From contig NC_021674.1 of the NCBI RefSeq assembly GCF_000247815.1, positions 15,296,949 through 15,360,948 of the forward strand: DNA of 64,000 nt, in the 5' to 3' direction. Below, piece by piece: positions 11,995 through 23,300 of the stretch (its first letter is position 1; each line of letters opens with the position of its first letter). A model generated the notes under the pieces. That model did not search any database, was not told where the DNA came from, and saw nothing but the letters and a program-made list of their open reading frames with translations. Position numbers and translations under genes: made by a program. Source of the DNA: Ficedula albicollis (Eukaryota; Chordata; Aves; Passeriformes; Muscicapidae).

Positions 11995-13024
11995 ACCAGG
12001 AGGTCTGATGTAGCAAGTGGGTTTTATCATCCAGCAGTTCCCTTCTGGATGAGCTGGGGTTTGAAGCCGTTCCCCCAGCAAGTTATCCACAAGTATCACA
12101 ACCTTTTCTGTTGACATTGCAATCTAGTCATGCAAAGCTGCTGCTAACACTGCACACCAGCAGTTTTTTTTGCTTTCCCACATTTTGCCTCAGTTCCTGG
12201 TAGGATCAAAGTATGCATCACTGGCACTACCAGTGAGTATGGGCCCGGGTGCTGCTGCACTGCATGAGCTTGTGCATCCATGTGGGAGGGAATGGGTAAG
12301 GTGCACCTTGAGGGGCTGGAGATCAGAGTCCTTGTGCTCCCTGCATGAGAAATACAGAGCATAACTATGTGCCGTGCCCTTTCCTGAAGAAATACGGTCC
12401 AATCCCCAGCCCCTCCATGAAATGAGTATTCTGTGGGGTTTCAGTGCTGATGTGTGGTAGCTGTAGTAGCTGCCAGAATTATCTCTAAAATGCAGCTGAG
12501 CTATTTCAGGCTGGCACTGTGGCCCTGGAGCGATACCAGACACAGGCCCTCGCTGCAAGGGTCTGGGCTGCTCTAGCCCTGGGTTGCCATGAGCCTCCTG
12601 CCTCCCAGCAGCAGAGCCCGGAGAACAAGCCTGTTCTCCTGTGCAGACTGACCAGCAGCAGGAAATGAGATCTCAGATTCTCTGATCAAGATAGCTCTGT
12701 GTGCAAACTCGAGAGCATTAATGCAAAAGCAGGGGTTGGGGGGCAGGGAGGCATTTGGATAAATATCCAAAAGGGCAGATACCTGTTTGCTGAGCGCTAT
12801 CCAAGCAAGCGTGTGCTTCGGGAGCCTCTTGGGCAGTGCTCATTTCCATTACTTGGAGAATTGAAAAGGTTATTTACAAGTTCAGGAGTCCTCCCATCAC
12901 TCAGTGGTTGACTCTGTGTCGAGACTGGTCCGCCCTGGAGACCCAGATGTCTGGAGCTGGGCTTTGGCTGAGGCTGTGTGAGCGCAGCCCCTCTCCCTGA
13001 CAGACTGTTCCTTGGCTCTTTCAG

Positions 13025-13222
13025 ATCTTCCCCGACCCGTCAGACTTTGATCGCTACTGTAAGCTGAAGGACCGCCTGCCCTCCATCGTGGTGGAGCCCA
13101 CGGAGGGCGACGTGGAGAGCGGGGAGCTGAGGTGGCCGCCCGAAGAGTTCCTCGTGCAGGAGGAGGACGAGGAGGAGGAGGAAGAAAACTGTGAAGACGC
13201 AAAGAAGGACAAGGAGCAATAA
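13025..13222 (+). CDS. LBH: LBH, terminal coding exon (C-terminal 65 residues)
   Basis: The acceptor TTTCAG ends at 13024. The frame continues exactly from the CAG that ends the exon at 4514. It encodes IFPDPSDFDRYCKLKDRLPS, then IVVEPTEGDVESGELRWPPE, then an acidic tail ending KDKEQ and TAA at 13220-13222. The LPSIVVEPTEG and ESGELRWPPEEFLVQE blocks are hallmarks of LBH. With the preceding exon this gives 99 visible residues. Adding the roughly nine expected from the missing first exon makes about 108, close to the 105 of human LBH. The acidic tail has the run EEDEEEEEE, longer than the mammalian tail I recall and encoded by a GAG/GAA-rich repeat. The protein has no signal peptide or membrane segment and acts as a nuclear transcriptional co-regulator. 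The stop codon overlaps an AATAAA string (13218-13223). Confidence 0.97.
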   Translation: MFPDPSDFDRYCKLKDRLPSIVVEPTEGDVESGELRWPPEEFLVQEEDEEEEEENCEDAKKDKEQ

Positions 13223-15475
13223 ATGGCATCTGAGGAAAGGCAAGGGACTGCACCCTTCTGAAGGAAGAGCCACACTTTCTTTGAAAGTCTTTTTAAAAAG
13301 ACAAGTTCAATTTTGCACCTGCGAGATCTTAGTTTTTTTGTATTCTCTGTATTGAGAACTGAAGCCCTCGGTGTCACCAGACCTCCTGAGGAAGGAAGGA
13401 AGTAACACAGAGAAATGTTTGCTGTTCTCGAGATCATTATCCGTCTTTTTCCGAGCGGAGGCAGCAGTGAAATTCCAAGCACATGGCAGAGGGTGACCAC
13501 ATGAGGACTGCTGGAGGGGGGAGCTCGGGAAGGGGGAGGAAAGTTGGAGGTGGCAGCGGTTGGCTGGGAGCTGCCTCTGGCTAAAAGCATGAGAACAGAG
13601 CCAAAATATCTCAGATTTGCCTTTCTTACAGCTTCCATTTTGTGTGTTGGGGGATGGAAGGGTGTCCATAGCGAAGCATGGCTAAATGGTCTAGTGACAA
13701 GGGGCCTGTAGCTCTCCCTGGTTCGGCGCCTCCTAGGGTAAGGTGAGCGTCCATAGGAGTAGTCTGGTTTCTTGCTCTTGCTGTTGAGCCTGTTTTCCAG
13801 CCACTTTTCCCAAAGTTTCTTTCTCCCCCTGTTTGCCTTTAGACTCTTCAATGCTGAGCAGCTGTGTTTGCAGGATAGCGTTAGGCTGCTGCTTGTCATC
13901 TCTCCTGCGATGCCCTAGTTTATCTTGCAGGTGGTGAGCATGAGGTGATGTGCATCGGATGTAAAAAGGTGCTTCTGTCTGCAGCAAGAGCTCATGTAGG
14001 TTTGAACACCTCAGATTTTTCTCTCCTATTTACTGAGGCTGCTGTGGGTGGTCTTGTCTAGTACAGTGCCCCAAGCCCAAGGGTGGAGGTTTATGCCTCC
14101 TTGCCTCGAGGTTGTAGGGTTTTGTGTCTCTTGACTTGCTGGTCAATGGGCTGGGATAGGGGGGTTCTTCTCCAGCTTGGCACTGCAGGGCCTCCTCAGT
14201 GCAGGACAGGCTGGTGGGAATGCTGTGAGGAGGGCTGCCAGGCCTGGGGGTCATCCAAAGACAAAACACCAGATGTAGTGTGGCTCACCAGTGGGGTCTG
14301 CTGGGAGAGGATTAGTCTGGGTGTCCTGAGACAAGATGCATTCCTGCTTCTTAGCGAGGGTGAAACATTCATGGTTGTTTTAATGAAGTGCAGACTGGCT
14401 TGTGAAGTCTGTATTTTGTCCTCTCTTCACCATATCCTGCCTCGAGGAGAAGGCCAGTCTGCTGCCAGACAGGGTAACCTGCTGCTTTCCTGGAAAGGGA
14501 TGACCTTGCAGCTTTGGGGACCAGCTTGGGAGCCAGTCAGTCTTGGGATAGGATGAGAACAGTAACCACCTAAACCAAATCTGGGGTCATGGAAGAGAAA
14601 AAGAAATGTCAAGGCCTTAACCAAACTTCCATAATAATACCAATGCCACCCCCCTTTGCTTATAACTTGTTCCATTTTTAAAATCTATTTGGACATGTGT
14701 GTATTTGTATTTTTAATACCTCATGAGTAGTTAAACGCTGGTGGGGTTTGGGAACTGCTTTTAACATATTGGCAGGATTGTTTTAGTCTTGTCTTGCTTG
14801 TGTTTCAACATAATGGCAATAATTTATCAGCTCTGTAACTATTTTTGGACAGATCAGAGTTTGGAGATGAGTTAGCACAAAGCAGGAGAAATTCAGTGTT
14901 CCTATACTGCAGCTGGCCTCTGGTCCAGCTGTGCAGGCCCAGTCAGACACTCTCCCTGCCCACCTTGGTGGATGGTTGGTCACTGAACAGCCATGATGTG
15001 GTGGTAGCATTTTCTCTAGCAATGGATTCAGCTGTTGTGTCTGTAACACTTGTTCTAGTCTTGCTGTCTTACTGGAGTGAGCTTGTACACCTGCATACCA
15101 GCCAGTTGTCTTATTTCTAAGTGTTACTCTCTATTGGTCTCTACCATCTGTACCACCAAGTCAAAGCTCTGTATCAAAGATATTACCATGTGGGCAGCAG
15201 TGAGATGGCAATCCTTGGACTTCAGACCTGCTGTGTGCCCTAAAGACTTGCATATTTCTGTCTGCATCCTTTTTTTGGAAGTATTGTGTATATTTCTATT
15301 TGTTGTTGAACATATATAAAGAACAAAGCACTCCAGTAAAACTCCTCCTGTTGTATGATATACATCCTATATTTCTGTAATTCTTTTTTGAGCCTCAGGG
15401 AGAAGCTAGCATTTTTTTCAAACTACATTTTTGTCACTGTGACAGTTGTAAATAAAGTTTGAAAATGCTTTCCAA
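13223..15475 (+). other. LBH: LBH 3' untranslated region
   Basis: This region follows the stop codon and runs to a canonical poly(A) signal without an earlier AATAAA downstream of the stop region. It becomes A+T- and U-rich towards the end (ATTTTT, TGTATATTT runs), typical of a regulated vertebrate 3' UTR. A length of about 2.25 kb fits the roughly 3-kb LBH mRNAs known in vertebrates. The end point is estimated as about 20 bases after the signal. Confidence 0.85.
15451..15456 (+). terminator. LBH: LBH poly(A) signal
   Basis: AATAAA lies in the context TTGTAAATAAAGTTTG. It is followed about 30-60 bases downstream by T/GT-rich sequence (GGCTTTGTTTTTACTGTG, then GGGTTGGGGTGG), the expected cleavage-stimulating element. 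Cleavage is likely near 15470-15480. Confidence 0.88.
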
Positions 15476-18400
15476 ACATACTGGCTTTGTTTTTACTGTG
15501 AGAGTGGGTTGGGGTGGTCAACCTTCCAGATCATGGCTATCAGTTGAGCCTGGAGATGCTGGTTTCACACTGGTGGCTGGCCTCAGATCATGCCCCCCTA
15601 TGGCATTGGAAACCTAAGCCAACTTTGAAGGGCAGCACCTTTGCCTACCATTTTCCTCTGGTTGCTCATTGCTGTGTGAAAGGCTGCAGCAAACTGCTGC
15701 CCCAGCTTATTTGTTCTGACAAAAAAATCTGTGTTTATATCTGTCATCTACATCTACCCCCTTGCCTAACCTTGCAGAACATGAAGTAATGGAGAGTGGA
15801 AACTATTCACAGCTGCTGTTAGTCATGTTCCCTGTGCCTGCTCTTCCCTGCCCTGAGCAGCACTCATGAAGACAAGTCTTGCCTTGCTGTGTGCCTGTAG
15901 GGTCTCAGCTGAGCTCCCCAGGGCTGTCTGTGTTGGCCATCTTGGGTCTAGAGGTCAGCTCTTCCTGAATAGTTTTCTTGTCACTCACCAATGGCTGTGT
16001 GCTGCAGTTTGTGGTGCTGCTGGAGGAAATGGCATTTCTAAGTATGAGTGTGAGCTGCTCTGGTACCAAGGCCCTGTTCTGGGTGTAGAAGTCTGACTAT
16101 GCCAGGATTCAGTAATTCAAGTTGTGTACTTAATTGGATTAAATTTTCCACTAAAACCCAGTGATAAGAAGCAAATAACCTGGAATACCCATATCTTTAA
16201 GGTACATGGATAGAAGTTCCTGTGATTTGGCAGCTAACACTCTAATCTGACCTAGGCAAACAAGCCCAGCTGAGGCTGGAGTGTTATGTTTACATGAGAC
16301 TAGTTTAAATACACTAACTAATGACCCTTCCATTTAATGCTTGAACTGAGGGCACACTCAATGTGAGCCCCACAGTTCAAAGATGAATTGTATTGTGCTC
16401 AACCCTCATGGATATTTTATGCCGGAGGAACAAATGTAATATTAAAGCTGACCTCTCCTTTTCTTCAGTCAACCTCTAGCAGAGGTACTTTGATTTCTTC
16501 TCGTTGGGCACAGAGTTGCTTGCCTTGTAGAAGCTGCTGCAAGATTTCCAAGATGACCAGATGTGCTGGTCTGAAGTCACTGAAGATGTTTGTTCTTGAC
16601 CCAGAATAATGTTTTTGTTTAACATACAGCACTGGTTAGGCAAACTGCAAATGTATTGAACTTGTCTGCTGCTTCCATGTGCTTCACACCAACAGGTTTT
16701 TCAGGCTCACATCAGAATGATTCCTGATGTATCATCCTGTTTTGGGGTGAGACCACAAGGGTTGGCCTCTGAGTGGGGCTTGCTCTGCCTTGTACCAGCC
16801 TGGAGCAGTGCTGCTGGGAAGGAGGCTCTTTCCTGCTCCTTGACTCCAGCTGTTGTGGCCAAACTGGAACTTGGACCATCAAATGAAAATGGACTTGCTG
16901 CTGAATGGGTGAGCCTTAGCCATCCAAAAAAATGGTGGGTGGCATAAGGACCTTTCTTTGCACACAGAACAATGTTTCTCCTGGCTCACATTTAAACCTG
17001 AGGCATTTGTCCTCCTCAAAACTTTGCCCTGTAGTTGAAACGGATGACAGCAAGCTGTGCACTGCTCTCCTGCTTAGTTCAGCCTGTTTCACTCTCCCAG
17101 ATCTTCCATTTGTAGTGTTCAGTGTGCACCACTGCTGTTCATCTTCATCAAAGCCCACAGTTGCTTGAACCTCTGCACATGAACTGCTGGCATCTGACTT
17201 TGCCTACATTTGGGTGCAGACAGGAAAAATTCTTGCTCTGTGAGAGTGCAAAGATAATTCACCAGTGCTGCATGTGGGGAGCAGCCACCCCTAAGACACA
17301 GATGCCCTTGGTGCAGGTCGAAGTGCTCTGCTGTAGCCACACTCTATCATTGCAAGCAGCAGGACGAGCTGAATTTTCTTTCAGGTGAGCTGTCCTTCCA
17401 ATCTTAATCCCAATAGGAAATTCCCAGTTGATAAGGACATGGAGTTTTCATCTTTGTGATGCTGATCTGCTTTGAGATGCCTTGAACCACAATCAAAACT
17501 AAACCAAAATCCTCCAACAGTCACCTGGAATAAACCAAGGGATGTGAGGAGCAACAGCCTGTAATGCACATGCTCTGAGCTCTCAAAAAGCAATCCTGGG
17601 CACCATGCATCTCTCTATTAACAAGAATAACACTATCTCTAAATCCTCACTTGATGAGAGGAGCTCAGGGTGTTTCATGGTCCAAGTGATGCCTTTCTGC
17701 TTCTGTTTGGACAGCAAAAGTCTGTCTGGATCTGAGAGGAGCACAGCAGAGTTTAGTTAAGTCCCTGCCTGGTGTCCCCACGGTCAGCAGTCTGTGTCAG
17801 TGTCTCTGCAGCAGGAGGGCAGGTGTGGGACATCCCTTGAGGCATGGCCCATCCCAGGCTTTCCTGGAGGCCAGCAGCGTCAATAGCACAGTGTCATTGG
17901 CTTTGAGCCACTTGGTTAAAAATGTGTCACTTTCTACAGCCCCAGTGATCACCCACCTGCAGAAAGGGCTGTGCAAGCCTGGCTGGAGAGCAGCTCTGCT
18001 GAGCTAAGCTCAAAGCCATCCTTTTAGAAAGGAAAGTTTATGAGTGCTGTTTCTAGGAGTGGGAGGGAAGAGGCTTCATGCCCATCACCCAGGGAGGAAC
18101 TGAGTTTAGAGAAACCTGCTTCACCCAGGGCATGCCTGGGACTGGTAGGAGCACTGTGTGTGTTTATGTGATGATGAGCAGGGATGGAGAGAAGAGGAGC
18201 TGCTGCAAAGCAAGGGAGGGCACTGTGGGTGGGGTTAGGACACAAGTTAGGTGTGATAGTGAGGAGCTGCTCTGCCAAAGGTCCTTGTGGCTCCATGGTT
18301 TCATGCCTGAAGGACTGGAAATGCAGCCAGGACATACCCTGGGGCACCCACTGACCTTTGCAGTTCCCAGCTTTTGCTCAGTGGAAGTTCACCCGGAAGA

Positions 18401-21176
18401 AAAGATGAGTGGACTTGACTGTGTCATGCTGTGCTGATGGCCCCAGCATGAGCTGAAAGCCTGGGGTAGAGGGCTAGGTGCCAGGACTGAAGACAGACCA
18501 GGTGGGGAAGAGATTCCTTTATTCTCTGGGCTCACCTTCCCTACAAGGGCTAAAAGGGAAAGGATTGGGGTCAAAGCAAGAGAAGTAATTTTCTTGTTGA
18601 TGTTGTTTCAAATCAGACCTTTTCCTGTCAATGAAGAGCTTTTTCTCCCACACCAAGTTAGCAACTCTGTGAAAGTTGTCTTGTGCTTTACCCACGTTGA
18701 AACAACCCCCCCAACCCACGCTTGGGATCAGCAACCTGTGTTGCCCACCGAAGACAGGACAAGAAGAGATGGAAGAAAACAGTGTCTGGCTGGCAAGGGA
18801 ACAGAGCCTGGAGGGGTGAACCTCCACCCACCACCACAGGCTGCTGAGGCATAACAAAGTCAAACCCACGGTTCTGAGAGCCCTGAGGGGTGGGAACACT
18901 GCACAAGCCACAAAGGAAGCATGCACTGAGCCCTGGGTCGCTGCTAGAGCTCTAACCACACAGGGTTACCGTAGCAGCGACCATCAGCTTCATCTGATAA
19001 AAATAAGCAAGGAAGTCAAGTGTATGAGAGGGAGAGGATGTCAGAAGACAAGCATTAAAATATCACAGCAGCTCTGCTTTCATTTTCAGTGCTTCCTTCT
19101 TTATTCTGCCCTCAGCCAGTTCAGGAGCCCAGGTACTTCCTGCCCTATCCGTCCCAGAGTGTGTCCTGCCCCTCTCCCAAACATCCCCGTGCCCAGGGAT
19201 GCTCGTGGTGACATGCTGTGTGCACAGTGCCCTGCCACAGATGCTGGGAGCCTCATGCACACAGCCTGCACCTCTGCTGCAAGCTGCAGGGATGGAGCAG
19301 CAGCCAGAGCCTTGCCCAGCTACAGCCAGGCAGTGCCCACCTCCTCCAGGGCTGCACTCCTGCTGCCTTTGGCTCTGGACTGCAAAGATCAGCACAAAGG
19401 GAAACACAGGGATATAATCCCAGTGTGGTCACAGCCTGCTCCTGCTGCTCTCCATGCTGAGATCAGCTCAGCTGGGCTGAGGAGATGGCTCAGGTTTGTG
19501 GCTTTCCCCAGCTGTGCCAGGGTAGGGAAAAAGGGTGGCTGTATTGCTGGGGTTTGAGCTCTTCCCCACGGGTCCTCTGCATCCAGAGGTATGAGCCAGG
19601 CAAGTTACAATCAGCTCAACAAATATTTGTCAAACACGCGCCTTCCTGAGTGTTTGACAGCTCTTTTCCACTGCAGTTGTTGCCAGCAGTGCCAAGCTGC
19701 CCTGGATGCTGCCTGCAGGGGTGAGGACTGACCCCTGCTGCCACCAGAGCTGCAGCCACACTGCCCCTGCTGAAAACCTGCTTCGTGCCAGGTGACAAAA
19801 ACACCGGGTCCCCCCACTGGGTGGAGGTGAACTGGCTGAAGGCTGTGGTGATGCAAGCAGCAGAGGTGGGGCTGCTTTCCATGTTCCCTTGGGTGGGAAG
19901 ACCCTTTCCAGTTGGCCAAGAGGGCTCTGTGTGTGCATGGGAGATTCTCCTCTCTGTGCCCTGCCCTCCCCTGCTCCAGTGCCCACAGCTTGCTTAGCCC
20001 TCTGCTCAGCCTGCTGAGTAATTGGCACATTCTGACATTGATTTGGTGGGTTTAATCCAGTAATGTGCCAGCTGCTGGGATTTGGGATACCTTCACAAGA
20101 GGGGAACAGAGGCAGCTTTAGAGCAGAGTGTCATGCATAAAGTTGCTCTGACAGTAGGAACTTTGCAGGGGCTCTTCAGTCCCTGCCAGGCTCAGCAGAT
20201 CATGCTGGGTTATTATCCCCTGCACTCAAGCACAAAGGGACTTTGTAATGGGCAGTCTCATGACCTGTCTCTATCTGTGGGGCTCTCAGCTGACCTGAAA
20301 TGGGATTTGCCCAAATCTGCAGCACTCAGATGTGGATTCCTGGCCGGGTCTGCGGAGGGTGCCTGTGTGTGGAAGAGGGAAGAGCCTGTGGGCATTCACA
20401 TGGGGCAGGAGAAAGTCATGCTGCATGCTACTGTGCACCCCACTGGTGCTCCCAGATGGACTCCCAAGCTGTCCTGGCCCATTCCAGGGCCTTTCACAGC
20501 TGCCTGTTTGCTGCAGCATGTTTCACAGACTGCACCCTGTCCATGTACTCCTTGCCATACAAAATCCTTCCTAGTTTTACTCAGCAGCAGCCCAAGCGAT
20601 TTCTCCAGGGCTTCCAATCTCTGCCTCACTTGATCTGAGCAGCTAAACCTGCAACTATTCCTCTGTAAAACAGGATTGGCCACAGAATGCATGAAGTATG
20701 ACATTTTACTTAAGTGACTATTTTGCTCTTAATAGGGACTTGCCATCAGTGACTTTCCATCCCTGTCTCTTCCAACAAACCTTAGGTATTTGTCTACAGG
20801 GAGGGTTCCTGGTTGATGCAGCTGCAGTCACTTTTGAGGAAACCTGATCAGAAGAAATCTCCAGAACCACTGCTAAGAAGAAATAGTTTATTTGGCTGAG
20901 CTTTACCCAGAGACCCAGGAAAAGCTCCAGACCCTGGAAGAAAAGACCCCAAAGCCTCCAGACCCTGTGCTGCCACCTCCCACCCTGGCCCTGGGCTAGT
21001 CATGCTAAGCTGCCTCCATTGTAATTAAAATCTGGGTGTTTAGTCCGAGGTGTTTGTTAGGTCTCCTGCTGTACTCCATGGAAGGAAGTGAACATCTCCA
21101 GAAGGTGAATCATTCTAACAGCCTATCTGGAAAGAATGTCCTCAGGCCAGCAAGAGGATGGAGATAACCATGTAGT
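15476..21176. other. Intergenic DNA downstream of LBH, no gene seen
   Basis: I see no recognisable exon, RNA gene or transposon in 5.7 kb. Open frames up to about 180 codons occur on both strands in GC-rich parts (for example near 19.0-20.6 kb). None resembles a known protein and none has splice context. In mammals the region downstream of LBH is also gene-poor. Confidence 0.6.
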
Positions 21177-21599
21177 TGATTAGAGGGGTGGAGCAGCTCC
21201 CCTGTGTAGGAAAAGCTGAGAGATTGTTCAGCCTGGAAAAGAGAGGGCCTTGGGGTAACCCAATTGCAGCCTTCCAGAAGGGAGCCTACTACAAGAAAGA
21301 TGGAGAGGAACTATTTAGAAGGGCCTGTAGTGACAGGACAGAGAGAATGGCTTCAAAGTGAGAGAGTAGGTTTAGATTAGATTTTAGGAGAAATTCTTTA
21401 CTGTGAGGGTGGTGAGGCACTGGCATAGGTTGCCAGAGAAGTTGTGGATGACCCATTCCTGGAAGTGTTCAAGGCCAGGTCAGATGGGGCCCTGAGCAAC
21501 CTGCTTTGGTGGAAGACATCCTTGTCCATGGCAGGGGGCTGGAACTAGATGGTCTTTAAGGTCCCCTCCAACCCAGACCATTCCATGTTTTTCATGTTT
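21177..21599 (+). mobile_element. CR1 LINE fragment (3' end)
   Basis: The sequence follows the CR1 3' region in order. It has the GGAGCAGCTCCCCTGTG block, TTCAGCCTGGAAAAGAGAGG, GCAGCCTTCCAGAAGGGAGC, AATTCTTTACTGTGAGGGTG, the CCATGGCAGGGGGCTGGAAC block, and GGTCCCCTCCAACCCAGACC. The end resembles the usual ATTCTATG octamer repeats. It is 5'-truncated, as is typical for CR1, with no reverse-transcriptase frame. The exact 5' edge is uncertain by about 30 bases. Confidence 0.9.
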
Positions 21600-22964
21600 G
21601 CGTGCCCAGCTTTCAGGCAGCTAAATCCAGATGAGCTGAACTTCACCCTTAGTTTGTTTTGTACTTTCACCTTGTTGGTTTTGCCCCTTCACATGTCAAT
21701 GCCCCCATTTCTACAGTGCAAAGAGAGTAATGCGTCCAGGGCCAGCCATTCTGTGTGCACCCCGTGGACTGAATTTGCTGTAAAATTCACATTTCTTAAT
21801 AAATAACCCCAAACCAGCAGGACATCAGCCACATGAAGTGACATGACCAGGTGAAAAAAACCCCAGTGGTGAATGGGAAGAATGAGGAACACACAGCAAG
21901 ACTGCAGGAAGACCATGGAGGTAGAGGGAGAGGTGGCAGGGACAAAGCACGTGCAGCTAGTTCACAAGCTCCTGATGAGGGTCATCCCACCTGAGCTGAG
22001 CTTTGTCTGCAGCCCAGCTGTAGGGCCAAATCGTGTTTGCTCCTTTGCTCCCACAGCAAAAACCTGTGGGGGTACACGGGTCTGCAGAGTACCCCATCTT
22101 TCTGTGTGTGTCAGAGATTCACTGTAACAAATGGCAGACGAGCACAATCTACTCACCAGGAATCACCTCAGTGTCTCAGGAAATGTTATTTCCACTCTAA
22201 TTTTTCATACTAAAATGTTGTGGATTTAGGTATTTCTCTTGAGCATTTTTCTGTTCCCACACATGTGGGAAGTGAATATAGCCAAGTGCTATCAGTGGTG
22301 GCTCACCTGGGCAGGTTGGTTGGAAAAGAGTCTCCTCACAGATTTCAGGGGGATGTTGGTCTTTCAACCTCCTCTGCTGGGGTCTCACAACCAGTCTATG
22401 CCACCAGGAAAGAAAATCCAGGGGCCAGCAGTGTGCTAGAGGGAGCAGCAGCTTCCCCTGCCCCTCACAAAGCACAGGCACCCTTGGAAACGTTTCACAG
22501 AAAGGCAGAGCAGCCAGCAGCAGAGGAAAGCAGAGCCTGCCGCTCGTGCAGATGCAGCAGTGTGTGACAGTGCATGGTAGTAAAGCCAGCTGCCAGCAGC
22601 ACAGATGAAAGGCACCATAAAAAACATGGTAGGAGAAGCACAACAATGAGAGTACAGTATTTTCACTTTCCATCTGTCGATGCCTGCCTAGCAGTAACTA
22701 GAAGGAGAAGTGAGAAAATGATGCCTCTAAAGTTTTATTTCATGTCTTATCTGCTATTTATTTACCATGTTACATAAAGGCCCAGTCCAGAGCTACTCCA
22801 GTGATCAGAAGTAGCCTTCTTAACGGGAAGATGTATGGAAGGGCTACAGGTTTAACACCTATTTACTTCACTAGACTGGTTCTCTGGACAAAAGCAAGTC
22901 TTGGGAAATGACTGCCAAAGCTTTGCCTGTGACCAAACCACAGTGGAGGACTGGCAGGAGGACG
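21600..22964. other. Intergenic DNA, nothing recognised
   Basis: This is mixed-composition sequence with no gene, RNA or clear repeat that I can support. Confidence 0.5.
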
Positions 22965-23300
22965 AGTAACAGACAGGAGCTGATAACAAGTTGCCTTTGC
23001 TAATTACTGTTTTTAAAGTCCAAAGTCATTGGAAAAAATGAGTAAAGTTAGATTTCGCACACTAACGACAAGAAGAAAGTGCACTGGAATGTCTGAGTCA
23101 CCGCTCTGAGCGCTCCTAATTACACAGAGATACAGTTTTCATATGCCGTGTTACATATTGCAAATGTGTGCAGAGGCTTGGAGCGGCAGTTTGTCATTAT
23201 GCACGTTGTTTACCAGAACATTTGAGCTGACCCAGTGGGCTGCGATTTTTGTGGGTGATTTGATTTGCTTTACACAAACTTGGGGCGAGGTCTGAAGCCA
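22965..23300. promoter_or_regulatory. Candidate distal regulatory element
   Basis: This is an abrupt change to A+T-rich, non-repetitive sequence with TTTGCTAATTACTG, GCGCTCCTAATTACAC, CATATGCCGTG and TTGTCATTATGCACG. It is flanked by ordinary GC-rich spacer. Such islands 8 kb beyond a developmental gene are often enhancers. This rests on composition and motifs only. Confidence 0.28.

Larger units (their letters stand above)
4515..13024 (+). other. LBH: LBH intron between the two visible coding exons
   Basis: This 8,510-base intron starts GTGAGT and ends TTTCAG. No other exon, RNA gene or clear transposon was recognised. It carries a (GT)n stretch at 5966-5984, a 57-bp repeat array near 10.25 kb, a 58-bp duplication near 11.9 kb, and A+T-rich blocks near 8.1 kb and 10.73-10.97 kb that could be intronic regulatory elements. 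All open frames are short and unlike known proteins. Confidence 0.93.

Noticed and set aside
19024..19557. 177-codon + strand frame with cysteine-rich sequence
   Set aside because: No spacing pattern of a known cysteine domain, and a 114-codon frame is open on the other strand.
20082..20638. Overlapping 112-183-codon frames
   Set aside because: GC-rich chance frames with no domain or splice context.
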